Shown here one piece after another: positions 1 through 9,439 of a DNA stretch of 64,000 bases (position 1 is the first letter of the stretch; the number at the start of each line of letters is the position of its first letter). The DNA is from Clostridiaceae bacterium OM02-2AC (GTDB lineage Bacteria > Bacillota_I > Bacilli_A > Erysipelotrichales > Erysipelotrichaceae), in assembly GCA_003481775.1 (NCBI GenBank), contig QULU01000008.1:1-64000 (forward strand). Reading direction: 5' to 3'. The notes under the pieces are model-generated. The model saw only the letters and a list, made by a program, of their open reading frames with translations, did not search any database and was not told the DNA's origin. The translations under genes were made by a program, and so were the position numbers.

Positions 1-1565
1 TTCTTTGGATCAAATGTGTCTCCTACTATAAGTGTTTTATCTTCTGCGTTGATTTCAGGGACTTTGTTTAATGGCTCCATCCTTTTCTTCCATGTTGCTA
101 CATATGTCGTAGAAGCGCTCACAGTCTCACTGATTTCAGGTGTCCATCCGGTAAAGAGATATCCGGTTCTTTCCGGAGTCCCTTTGAAGGAAGGCGTTTC
201 AGCTCCATAGACCAGATCAGTCGTAATCTGATTTTCAAACACTTCTTCATCCTCTACTCCATCTGTATATGTTACAGTATAACGCGTTTTGACACCTTGT
301 CCTGCCGGAATAGGAAAATAAACTTTTTCCCCATCTGCCAGTGTGATATATGTTTTTCCATTGAGTGGATACCATTTTCCTTCATCGAAATCAATAGCAT
401 CTGCATTCAAGGTCACTTTATAAGTTAATCGATACGTATAATATTTTTTATTTCCCTCAGTGGATTCTTCTGCATTCTCAAGCTTCCATGTAAAACCTTC
501 TTCATCTTGTACGATCGATTCGGGTAATCCACTTACTGAAACGAATGGCGCAGAACCATCGAATACAGATAATCCTTTACCGTCAAGACCGCTCGTGATC
601 GTTTCTGTAATCGCCTTAAACGCATCCACCAGATCATCAGAATCATCTGCATCATAAGCATTCTTCATTTCACTGGCAATATTGTTTTTTAAATATGCAG
701 AGACTGTTGGTCCTCCCTGATAGGTCATTTCACGACTCGCACCGTAACAGATCGTATAGACAGTTGATTTGCCTTTGAGTGTTTTTGCTTCAGCAGCAGT
801 AGCGTCGTTGATCGTTTCACTTCCTTTATCTCCGTCACCACCTACATGATATCTGGTGTTGGAGATGGTTACATGTGTATAAAAGATACAATTGATATCA
901 GAGGTACAGTTCTTCAAATAATAAGTTGGTGCACCATCTGTCAGTACGATCGTATTCTTGCTCTCAATATCCTGAATCGCAGTATCATCAAATAGTTGGC
1001 TAGCCTGTTTGATACCTGCGTGTAGATTTGTTCCGCCATCCGCATATAATTGATTTATAGCATTATCTGCAGACGCTTTCCCATCTGCAGATGAAACATC
1101 CGTCCAATTTAAGATAATATTCGTGTTAGTAGCAAAATTCACGATAGCGAGATAACGTCCACTATCCGGCTCATCTCCTGCATACTTTTTAACGAACTCC
1201 TTGGCTGTGTTCTTTGCATTTATCAATCGTTGATAATCTCCCATACTTCCTGATGTATCTATCACGAGGATCGTTGCAGATTTCTTCGTGAGCTTGCTTA
1301 GATTTTGTTCTGTTACGACTTCCAAAGTAATATCGTAAGTGTTGTCGTCGTTTTCACTTTTGACAGCTGTTTTGTTAACGGAATGGATACCTTCTGGTAA
1401 TGCTTGATCCAATTCACCCTCAACCCAAGTATTAGACTCGTTATAATAGCCGTTTTTAACTGTATCAGCATCGTTCATTGCCATTAAATCAGTTGGCAAA
1501 AACGATAAGCATAGGATACATGTAAGAAAAATACTAAAAAGTTTACTCATTTTCAATTTTCGCAT
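1..1565 (-). CDS. Secreted VWA-domain surface protein, 3' end beyond window
   Basis: Open from an ATG at 1565 (preceded by AAGGAGGG) to the window edge, so the C-terminus is not visible. The N-terminus is a signal peptide (basic MRKLKMSK, then a hydrophobic core ending near LMA). Residues about 80-300 form a von Willebrand factor A domain with the MIDAS motif DTSGSMG and later TDGAPT. Near the visible end is an InlB/Listeria-Bacteroides-type repeat (YTDGVEDEE...GYLFTGWTPEI), followed by a segment resembling DUF5011-type repeats. Such proteins are wall-anchored adhesins or pilus-tip-like subunits; the anchor would lie outside the window. The gene lies directly downstream of a serine recombinase gene, and its upstream region (1586-1731) is bounded by inverted recombination-site-like sequences, so expression may be phase variable (inference). 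Confidence 0.85.
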   Translation of the reverse strand, partial: MRKLKMSKLFSIFLTCILCLSFLPTDLMAMNDADTVKNGYYNESNTWVEGELDQALPEGIHSVNKTAVKSENDDNTYDITLEVVTEQNLSKLTKKSATILVIDTSGSMGDYQRLINAKNTAKEFVKKYAGDEPDSGRYLAIVNFATNTNIILNWTDVSSADGKASADNAINQLYADGGTNLHAGIKQASQLFDDTAIQDIESKNTIVLTDGAPTYYLKNCTSDINCIFYTHVTISNTRYHVGGDGDKGSETINDATAAEAKTLKGKSTVYTICYGASREMTYQGGPTVSAYLKNNIASEMKNAYDADDSDDLVDAFKAITETITSGLDGKGLSVFDGSAPFVSVSGLPESIVQDEEGFTWKLENAEESTEGNKKYYTYRLTYKVTLNADAIDFDEGKWYPLNGKTYITLADGEKVYFPIPAGQGVKTRYTVTYTDGVEDEEVFENQITTDLVYGAETPSFKGTPERTGYLFTGWTPEISETVSASTTYVATWKKRMEPLNKVPEINAEDKTLIVGDTFDPK

Positions 1566-1585
1566 AATTTCCCTCCTTAAATTTA

Positions 1586-1605
1586 TCAATAAGTAGACTT
1601 TTTGA
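1586..1605 (+). repeat. Left inverted recombinase-site candidate
   Basis: A 20-bp imperfect palindrome, TCAATAAG-TAGA-CTTTTTGA; the 8-bp arms match at 7 of 8 positions when one is reverse-complemented. It matches the site at 1712-1731 in inverted orientation at 17 of 20 positions, including the asymmetric centre TAGA. This is the expected form of a dimer-binding site for a Hin-like serine invertase. Confidence 0.6.
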
Positions 1606-1711
1606 AATAAGTTATAAAAATTATTTATGTATGCCGATATTCTTATTTAAAGATAAAAAAACACTGGTAAAATTTGTAAATTTGTTTTAATATAGATGAA
1701 GAGAGGAGGTG
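1606..1711. promoter_or_regulatory. Putative invertible segment upstream of the VWA gene
   Basis: 106 bp of very AT-rich DNA between the two inverted sites. On the plus strand there is a TAATAT/TATAGA stretch (1688-1696) and a strong Shine-Dalgarno-like GAGAGGAGGTG (1701-1711). On the minus strand TTTACA and TATCTT-like elements can be placed, but with poor spacing. No convincing promoter can be chosen in either orientation by eye, so the ON or OFF state of this copy cannot be called. Confidence 0.5.
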
Positions 1712-3225
<1,514 letters not shown>

Positions 3226-4182
3226 CTAATTTTGAAAACTGATTATTTCTTTTTCCATCATTGGATAAGATATGATTTTATCAGAATCTAAATCTTCCTT
3301 AAACATATCCACACCTATAATTTGGTGTCCGTTATACGTTGTGTAATAATATATTCCATTATACAAGTCGCAGCAAGAAGAATAGATGGTATATTCATAT
3401 TCACCTTCACTCACCTCGCAAAGTCCCTTTTGCTGCTCTACTGATCCAAGGATATGAAAGAACTGACTCAAATCATTTTCGTCGCTTGTTGCATTGGATC
3501 GAGTAAAGGCAACACGAACAAATCGAGACGGACTTGATAAATCTCCAGGCAATCCAAATGCACCAAATCCGCGTGAATACGGGGCAAGATTTAAATCCTT
3601 TGAAAATGTATTTTCTGGTTGCTTATTGGTCAAATACATGTAGTCATTCAACCTAGAAATCTGTTCTTTAAATGGTGGATTGTTGGTTAAAACATGTGTA
3701 GGATTATCATATATATGCATACCATCTTTCATACATTCTATAACAATGCTGTCTGTGTCATCGCTAATCATATAATGCAATTGTGCAGGTGGAAGTTTAC
3801 TGTTGAAGGCGGTATTCACTACATTAGTATGTTCAAGTAATTCCTTGACTTCTTTAATATTCGCACATTGAGACAATACCCATGGAATAAACTCAAAGGA
3901 TGTAATGTTATCCCTTCCATCTACATGAGCATTAAAATATGTATTTCCGACAAAATTTAATCCTGCCATTCCTACTCCTTTTTCGTTTATGGCATCGTAG
4001 TATAATGGATAATCTCCTACAATATATGCCATACCTATTATAGCATAATGTTTTCCTTGTTTATTAGTATGGCGAAACTTAAAATTATAATTTCTGGGCG
4101 AAACGGTAATTTTCTCCCCATAGGAAAATTCGTAGTCTAAATTTCTTCCAAAAAATTGTTTAAATCTCAGTACTGTACACAT
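3226..4182 (-). CDS. bsh: Conjugated bile-salt hydrolase (choloylglycine hydrolase)
   Basis: 318-residue Ntn-hydrolase that cleaves the glycine or taurine amide of conjugated bile salts in the cytoplasm. It starts MCTVLRF, so Cys2 becomes the N-terminal nucleophile after methionine removal. Other family active-site residues are visible: Arg and Asp in FGRNLDYE, Asn in MAGLNF, Asn in VLTNNP and Arg in SPSRFVRVAF. The sequence pattern is closest to lactobacillus/enterococcus-type BSH (EQQKGLCEV, YTIYSSCCDLYNGIYYY), and length is normal for the family. GGAGGAATC precedes the ATG. It stands alone in an AT-rich accessory region next to recombinase genes, so horizontal acquisition is plausible. Penicillin V acylase is the sister family, but the BSH-like motifs favour BSH. 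Confidence 0.93.
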   Translation of the reverse strand: MCTVLRFKQFFGRNLDYEFSYGEKITVSPRNYNFKFRHTNKQGKHYAIIGMAYIVGDYPLYYDAINEKGVGMAGLNFVGNTYFNAHVDGRDNITSFEFIPWVLSQCANIKEVKELLEHTNVVNTAFNSKLPPAQLHYMISDDTDSIVIECMKDGMHIYDNPTHVLTNNPPFKEQISRLNDYMYLTNKQPENTFSKDLNLAPYSRGFGAFGLPGDLSSPSRFVRVAFTRSNATSDENDLSQFFHILGSVEQQKGLCEVSEGEYEYTIYSSCCDLYNGIYYYTTYNGHQIIGVDMFKEDLDSDKIISYPMMEKEIISFQN

Positions 4183-4868
4183 TGTTGATTCCTCCTTACG
4201 CTTAAGCTTAACATATTGAATTAGTACTGCTTACCAGAACTTCAGGGTAGATGAAGTCTAATTGTCTTGGATGCAATAAAATAATAAAACCTCTTTAATA
4301 TAATGTGATTTTGAAGCCCTAGATTCTTCTTTTCTCAATTCTCCTCAACGTCATTCTGCTTACCATAATCATGTATATCAGCCATACTGACTTATTCTCT
4401 TACCATTGAGCGTCTTCCTGAAACACCAGAGGTAATCTAGCTTATGGCTAAGAAGATATGATTAAAAGTAGAGAAAATGGCACAGTCCAGACGGAGCCTG
4501 CAATTGTGTCAAAAAATATTTGTGATTTGAATATAAAAATGAAGCAGTTAATATTTCCAAATAACACACCCTATTTTTAAAATATAATGAATTGCTTTTT
4601 AATTTTTTTTGTTGTTTCATAAGATAAATCTCCTTTTAGTTCTAATCTCAATTTAAAAGCTGATTTACTACTAACAGGAATTGTTCTCCATAAAAGTTTT
4701 AATAACCAAAGGTGTGGTGGCATTAGTATTTACAATATTGTCATTTATATTCAAAGGTAACCAATTACATAAATCAACACTTGAATGGGACAAATATTTT
4801 TTGAAAATAGAATCTACTTTCAAAAGTATCTAATTTACTATTTTTATCCTGTCTCAAAGATGATTTGC
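4183..4868. other. Non-coding stretch between bsh and recombinase leader
   Basis: AT-rich, with no supported gene. It must hold the bsh promoter near 4183-4260, but no strong -35/-10 pair could be fixed. A short hairpin (ACTTCA...TGAAGT, near 4240-4260) is the only structure noticed. Confidence 0.4.
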
Positions 4869-4897
4869 TTGACATTTTTTCTTAATATTTGTATTAT
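4869..4897 (+). promoter_or_regulatory. Consensus sigma-A promoter of recombinase leader
   Basis: TTGACA at 4869-4874, a 17-bp spacer and TATTAT at 4892-4897. This is the best-matching promoter in the accessory region. Transcription would start near 4905, just at a 7-bp hairpin (TGTATTC...GAATACA, 4903-4920). Confidence 0.75.
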
Positions 4898-4939
4898 GAT
4901 GATGTATTCCTTAGAATACACCTACTGGTTAGTTCAATC

Positions 4940-4977
4940 AAAGCATCCTTGTAGATTCATACGTGGATGCTTTTTTT
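4940..4977 (+). terminator. Intrinsic terminator/attenuator in recombinase leader
   Basis: A 9-bp stem (AAAGCATCC with GGATGCTTT), a 16-nt loop and a run of seven T. It lies about 70 nt after the promoter at 4869 and before the recombinase gene, so it either ends a short RNA or acts as an attenuator. Confidence 0.75.
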
Positions 4978-5029
4978 GTCCTAAAAAGCAAATAAAGGGC
5001 GGAGATATATGGAATATAATTTTTCTCTT

Positions 5030-5060
5030 CATATGTCAAAGGAAGGAACTTTGACATATG
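5030..5060 (+). repeat. Perfect 12-bp inverted repeat before recombinase
   Basis: CATATGTCAAAG and CTTTGACATATG are separated by 7 nt that contain GGAAGGA-like bases. No T-run follows, so it is not a terminator. A second small hairpin (GTGTGA/TCACAC, 5085-5101) follows directly before the ribosome site. It could be an operator or an mRNA structure. Confidence 0.6.
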
Positions 5061-5117
5061 AGATAAAAATCATCCTCAGAAAGTGTGTGATATTCTCACA
5101 CGAAGGAGGAAAAAACT

Positions 5118-6467
5118 ATGAAAGTATTTGGCTATGCCAGAAGAAGTTCGTCAGAAAAAAGTAAATCGAACTACAGCATAGAATCACAAAAACGTGTATG
5201 CAATGAGCTTGCTGCAAGAGATAACAGGACGATTGAAAAATGGTATATTGATGAAGGATATTCCGGAACAACCTTAAAGCGTCCCCATATGCAGGAGATG
5301 TTGAAGGCCATAGCTGCAGCGGATCAAGAAATAATCATCTATGTCTGGTTAGCATCCAGATTATCCAGAGATGCGAATCATTGCAACTCTCTTCGTTATG
5401 TTTTTAGCAAGTACAATGTCACCGTCATCTCTGATAATAGAGATTGGGCTAGTTTAGAAGATATCGAATTACATCCGGATAAGACGATCGGTCCACGGAT
5501 CATTACACTTTCCGATGAAACAGAAGTGCATCGTGATCGTAAGAGAACACGTATAGGTCTAACCACATCAGCTTACAAAGGTAATTACACAAAAGGAGGA
5601 AAGATGCCACCTACCGGATATCTATTTAAGAATAATCCAGGTGAGAATGCTAAAGGAAGAAAAGTAGAAATCGATATTGCATATGTCGAAACGATGCTAT
5701 ATATCCTAACTCAGATTCATGATTACAAAAGATCATTGGACTCACTGGCAATCGAATTAGATTCCAAACAGGCTTGTGGAGTACACTGGTCTTATACAAA
5801 AATCTACAGAGCAGTCACGGATCCTATCATATATGGAAGACTCTTGACATCGTATGTTGACATACGAGATCATTCTCCGGCATATTGTTCACAGAAATAT
5901 TACGAAGAGATACAGAAAATATTGCATGGGAGAAGGAAAGAATATCATTACAAATATCTATTCAAAAATCTAATCAAATGTGAAGACTGTGATTGCTGGT
6001 GTAGTGAGATTCCTACGATCCACTATCCGCGCAACGGAAATAGAAAAGGAAGAAGAGTCTATAAATATTATTATTGTCCTAGTTGTAAAAAGAGGATCAA
6101 CGAACAGATCCTTTTAAATAAAATAATCCATCATATCAATGAAATTCTGGATGAGACTACGAATTTTGAAGTTGTAGAAGGTATCTCCAGAAGGATAGGC
6201 AAAATAGGGAAACGATTAAAATTCCTTGACTTTGAATATGAAGAGGGTTACCTCGATGATGATTCTTATATCGCAGAGCGCAAGAAACTGCTATCTAAGA
6301 AAAGGAATCTAGATAAGGATATGAAAAGATTGAGAAATAAAGCAATAAAAAAATTCAATGAGTATACATATTTAGAACAAAAACAGATCATCAAAAGATC
6401 ATTCCTTTGTATTCATTTAGATTTGAATACCAAGACCATCATCAAAATTGAAAAATTAGAGAAGTGA
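5118..6467 (+). CDS. Large serine recombinase (site-specific integrase type)
   Basis: 449 residues, start ATG after GAAGGAGGA. The N-terminal resolvase domain has VFGYARRSS and the SIESQ motif. The usual KLDRLSR motif reads LASRLSR, so the conserved Asp is replaced by Ser, while the arginines are kept. A recombinase domain follows (RKRTRIGLTTSAYKG, then PPTGY), then a zinc-ribbon with CEDCDCWC and CPSC about residues 290-330, and a lysine-rich coiled coil at the C-terminus. This family integrates and excises phages and mobilisable elements. No other mobile-element genes flank it, so it may be the remnant of a small element. It has its own promoter, leader terminator and inverted repeats at 4869-5101. 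It is shorter than most family members but appears complete. Confidence 0.88.
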   Translation: MKVFGYARRSSSEKSKSNYSIESQKRVCNELAARDNRTIEKWYIDEGYSGTTLKRPHMQEMLKAIAAADQEIIIYVWLASRLSRDANHCNSLRYVFSKYNVTVISDNRDWASLEDIELHPDKTIGPRIITLSDETEVHRDRKRTRIGLTTSAYKGNYTKGGKMPPTGYLFKNNPGENAKGRKVEIDIAYVETMLYILTQIHDYKRSLDSLAIELDSKQACGVHWSYTKIYRAVTDPIIYGRLLTSYVDIRDHSPAYCSQKYYEEIQKILHGRRKEYHYKYLFKNLIKCEDCDCWCSEIPTIHYPRNGNRKGRRVYKYYYCPSCKKRINEQILLNKIIHHINEILDETTNFEVVEGISRRIGKIGKRLKFLDFEYEEGYLDDDSYIAERKKLLSKKRNLDKDMKRLRNKAIKKFNEYTYLEQKQIIKRSFLCIHLDLNTKTIIKIEKLEK

Positions 6468-6518
6468 ATAACAGAAGGCAGATGCAGATATTGCCATTTT
6501 AATTTTTTGAAAAAAAGG

Positions 6519-6547
6519 TTTACAATTCTATATATAGGGTATAAAAT
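6519..6547 (+). promoter_or_regulatory. Candidate promoter of a short RNA downstream of the recombinase
   Basis: TTTACA at 6519-6524, a 17-bp spacer and TAAAAT at 6542-6547. The next feature downstream is an intrinsic terminator at 6623-6647, giving a predicted transcript of roughly 95 nt without an evident ORF. Confidence 0.4.
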
Positions 6548-6622
6548 GTAGTTGACCAGAGGTGTCGAGGTCGAGGAGATAATATTTTGTTTTATCATCC
6601 GTTCTCCCTCCATATGTTAAAT

Positions 6623-6647
6623 AAGTCGATAACTATCGGCTTTTTTT
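6623..6647 (+). terminator. Intrinsic terminator after recombinase
   Basis: AAGTCGATA pairs with TATCGGCTT (one G-U pair) and is followed by seven T. Confidence 0.7.
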
Positions 6648-6728
6648 GCGCTTCTTTGAAACAATGACCAATTATTTGACCAACATTATGATTGTCTCCG
6701 TGCACCCTATCCTGATAAACATCTATCA

Positions 6729-7290
6729 AAGCGTATCCTTTTAGCAGCTGCTGTCATATTGCTGATTCCACTGCTGTGTATTGCCGGATATGTAGGCTAC
6801 ATGAGTGTGCAGTATGATCGAATTGATGATAATGTAGATATCGCAACCGAACATAATACCACCTTATCAGCGAGCCGCAAGGATACCTTCACGATTGCAA
6901 CCTACAACATAAAGCCGCTTGCAGTTTTAAACAGGGTTCTGCAGGAGGAATATGAAAAGGGAAACTATGTCATTGTCGGAGGTGATTTTTATCACGATAT
7001 CGCAAACAGCATCCATACCTTCCAAAGTGAACAAAAAACACCGGATTGGGTGTAATCCTTGACAGACGATAATCTCTCAAAGCCATTTTCCTTTGTTCAG
7101 TCCGCAAACAAAGAAACGATAGCTACCTGTCGCAGCAGCGACATGCCTTATCAAAAGGGCGTCAACTATACAGTGATTCTCAATGGCTTCATCGTTTCAG
7201 ATAATGTGGAGGCTGTCGCTGAAAACATGGATACTGACTTTGCCTAATTCCGACCACAATCCTGTCAAAATGACCTTCACTTTGAAATAA
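6729..7290 (+). pseudogene. Decayed endonuclease/exonuclease/phosphatase-family protein
   Basis: Three collinear pieces of one membrane-anchored EEP-superfamily gene. The first has a transmembrane segment (LLAAAVILLIPLLCIAG) and the family start motif FTIATYN. It then jumps straight to the late motif YVIVGGDFYHD, so roughly the middle third is deleted. A stop codon interrupts it at 7053-7055. The second piece (from about 7059) carries VNYTVILNGFIVSDNVEA and hits a stop near 7245. Removing one A there restores YSDHNPVKMTFTLK, the family's C-terminal SDHNPV motif. With an internal deletion, a stop and a frameshift, it cannot be functional. The start coordinate is approximate. Confidence 0.8.
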
Positions 7291-7300
7291 TGCTATTCTG

Positions 7301-7335
7301 AAAACAGCCACCCCTGTGTATGCGGCTGTTTTTTT
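7301..7335. terminator. Terminator between EEP pseudogene and GGDEF gene
   Basis: AACAGCC (7303-7309) pairs with GGCTGTT (7324-7330), followed by T-rich sequence; A residues on the other side let it serve the minus-strand gene ending at 7366 too. Confidence 0.7.
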
Positions 7336-7365
7336 CGTACGTAACTATGCTGTTTTCCAATACCG

Positions 7366-9036
7366 TTACTTCTGAAACAGCTTGTAATTGGAACGTCCAG
7401 CCCGTTTGGCCTCATACAAAGCGATATCCGCATTATGATACAGCTGTTCAAAATCCGTTCCATTTTGCGGGTAAAAGGCAACTCCAATGCTGCAGGATAC
7501 GCTTCCCTTTTTTGCATACTCCCGATGCAGCTTCTCGCACAGCTGCTGTATACGCGGCAATACGCGTTCCTGAGAAGATACCCCATTCAGAAACACCATA
7601 AACTCATCACCGCCAAGACGTCCGCAGATGTCATGTTTTCGCAGGGAGCTCTTTAATAGCTCAGCAGTATCCCGAATGACCTGATCGCCAAACTGATGAC
7701 CGTATGTATCATTCTGCTGTTTGAACTCATCGATATCCAGCAACAGAAATGCATGGCGTATGACATAGTCCTGCATCTTCAGGCAGTCATTCACTTTTCG
7801 TATAAAGGTTTCCCTTTTTAATAATCCTGTCATTTCATCTGTTTCAACCAGCTTTTGAAGACGCAGTGTTTTCTTTTTCTCAGCATCGATATTCATTGTC
7901 ATCATAAACATCTTGATATGTCCGGTGGTGGGATCCTCTGCCATACGCAGACTGGCACGCACCCAAATTATCGTTTCCTGCTCGATCCTGCGATACTCGA
8001 TGACATCCTCATCCTGTCCATCATAAAACAGGGTCAACAGGCGGTTTCTGTCGAAGAAGCGGTAAAAGCGTTCCCGGTCTTCATCACCGACAAAATGCTC
8101 TGCAATATAAGGCACTGTATCCGTATAGCGCTTCAAGGTCTTCAGATATTCCGGTGGTGTGTCACCGACACCTTCCATATGCCGATCCAATGTCAGGTCA
8201 TATTCATAATATCCGATCGTCTTGCCTTCCTTGGTTTTGAAATACTGCCGCCACTTGGAATACACAAATTCCTTCTCCTTTTGTTTTGTTATATCCTCAC
8301 AGGAGATGATTGCGCGCTTCGCCTTACCGGCCTTATCATAAATCATGGAATACTTTGCGGCATACCAGCAGCAGGTACCATCCTTTTTACACTTTTTTAC
8401 CTCGGAATAGCCATGCGGTTCTCCGGATAGCATCGCATTATAAAAGCGTATGAATTCCGGAATGCTGTCTTTCTCCACCGTGCCGGCATTCACAATGCTC
8501 ATAGGCACTCCATACATGATTTGCGGAAGGTCAAAATCTTCGCTGATCTGCGGTGGCAGCGTCAACCGGCATTCCTCGATATCAAAGCTATACATCAGCT
8601 TATCCGTAAGCTGAAACGCCATGCGGCTTTCCTCCATACTCATACGCAGCTGATCCTCCAGCTGTTTATGAACAGCGATATCCATGAGCACACACAATAT
8701 ACTTTCCCCATCCTCAGGGTCATACGTGCAGCGTACCAGCAGCCAGAGGTCTTCACCATTGCGATGAACACCCTGAAATTCCAATTCAAAAAAACGCTCC
8801 TGCTTCTTCACATGCTGTAAAGCCTCTGTACGCACCCTATGAAACACCGGCGCAGGTAAAATATATTTCACATTATCAAATCCGTATTCCATGGCACTTT
8901 GCGGTGTGTATCCATAAATATGATAGTAAAAGGGATTGGCATAAAGCAAGGTAAAGCTGTCATCAAGAGCAACACGGCATATACCGCAGGCAAGCGAATG
9001 GAACATGTATGCATACTGATTTCTGGTTGTCATCAT
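7366..9036 (-). CDS. PAS-GGDEF diguanylate cyclase
   Basis: 556 residues. I place the start at the ATG at 9036 because AAAGGA lies just upstream; a longer frame to 9165 has no ribosome site. There are no transmembrane segments. Three PAS-like sensor regions (about 10-125, 135-270 and 280-400) are followed by a GGDEF domain (about 410-555). The active-site loop GRLGGDEF is intact, and RKHD five residues before it is the classic inhibitory I-site (RxxD). It is therefore predicted to make c-di-GMP from two GTP, with product inhibition. It is monocistronic, lying between terminators. The extended -10 promoter at 9085-9093 is a likely start of transcription. Confidence 0.9.
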   Translation of the reverse strand: MMTTRNQYAYMFHSLACGICRVALDDSFTLLYANPFYYHIYGYTPQSAMEYGFDNVKYILPAPVFHRVRTEALQHVKKQERFFELEFQGVHRNGEDLWLLVRCTYDPEDGESILCVLMDIAVHKQLEDQLRMSMEESRMAFQLTDKLMYSFDIEECRLTLPPQISEDFDLPQIMYGVPMSIVNAGTVEKDSIPEFIRFYNAMLSGEPHGYSEVKKCKKDGTCCWYAAKYSMIYDKAGKAKRAIISCEDITKQKEKEFVYSKWRQYFKTKEGKTIGYYEYDLTLDRHMEGVGDTPPEYLKTLKRYTDTVPYIAEHFVGDEDRERFYRFFDRNRLLTLFYDGQDEDVIEYRRIEQETIIWVRASLRMAEDPTTGHIKMFMMTMNIDAEKKKTLRLQKLVETDEMTGLLKRETFIRKVNDCLKMQDYVIRHAFLLLDIDEFKQQNDTYGHQFGDQVIRDTAELLKSSLRKHDICGRLGGDEFMVFLNGVSSQERVLPRIQQLCEKLHREYAKKGSVSCSIGVAFYPQNGTDFEQLYHNADIALYEAKRAGRSNYKLFQK

Positions 9037-9084
9037 CTTCATTCCTTTCATATGAAAAAACGATCTTAAAAAAGACTGTCTTTC

Positions 9085-9093
9085 ATTATACCA
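9085..9093 (-). promoter_or_regulatory. Extended -10 promoter of the PAS-GGDEF gene
   Basis: On the minus strand TGGTATAAT, an extended -10 (TGnTATAAT), lies about 50 nt upstream of the chosen start. The -35 is weak. Confidence 0.5.
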
Positions 9094-9281
9094 CCGCAGA
9101 CTCCCTTTTCCTATATCGACTGTCTGCAGTATCGTACCGCAATGTTGAGGTAATCTGTGATTCATGGAGGTCAGAACAATTACAAACAGCGTATATTCTC
9201 GGCTTCTGCTCTCCTTCTAAACACCAGAAGGTCAATCAATCACCGAAGGATTCTTGGATAGATCAGAAATTCATAGAAATG

Positions 9282-9325
9282 AAAGAATCAAGCTCATCGT
9301 TAAAATGATGAGCCTGATTCTTTTT
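9282..9325. terminator. Hairpin terminator downstream of oleate hydratase
   Basis: AGAATCA-GCTCATC pairs with GATGAGC-TGATTCT around a short loop. The better T-run is on the plus strand, but the only nearby gene end is the minus-strand oleate hydratase at 9440. Confidence 0.55.
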
Positions 9326-9439
9326 GTTTATCTTGTTGTTTTTTACAGCAGGGAGAGACCTTTTAGCAAATCCTGCCTTCTGCAGGCTGTGCTAAAGCTT
9401 CATCTGCTGATTACTGCAGGTTAAACGTGTATGCGCTTA

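Larger units (their letters stand above)
9037..9439. other. Intergenic stretch between GGDEF gene and oleate hydratase
   Basis: Contains the extended -10 promoter (9085-9093) and a strong hairpin (9282-9325). No gene was seen. Confidence 0.5.

Noticed and set aside
4785..5054. 89-codon plus-strand frame before the recombinase
   Set aside because: It runs through the promoter and the intrinsic terminator at 4869-4977 and has no ribosome site.
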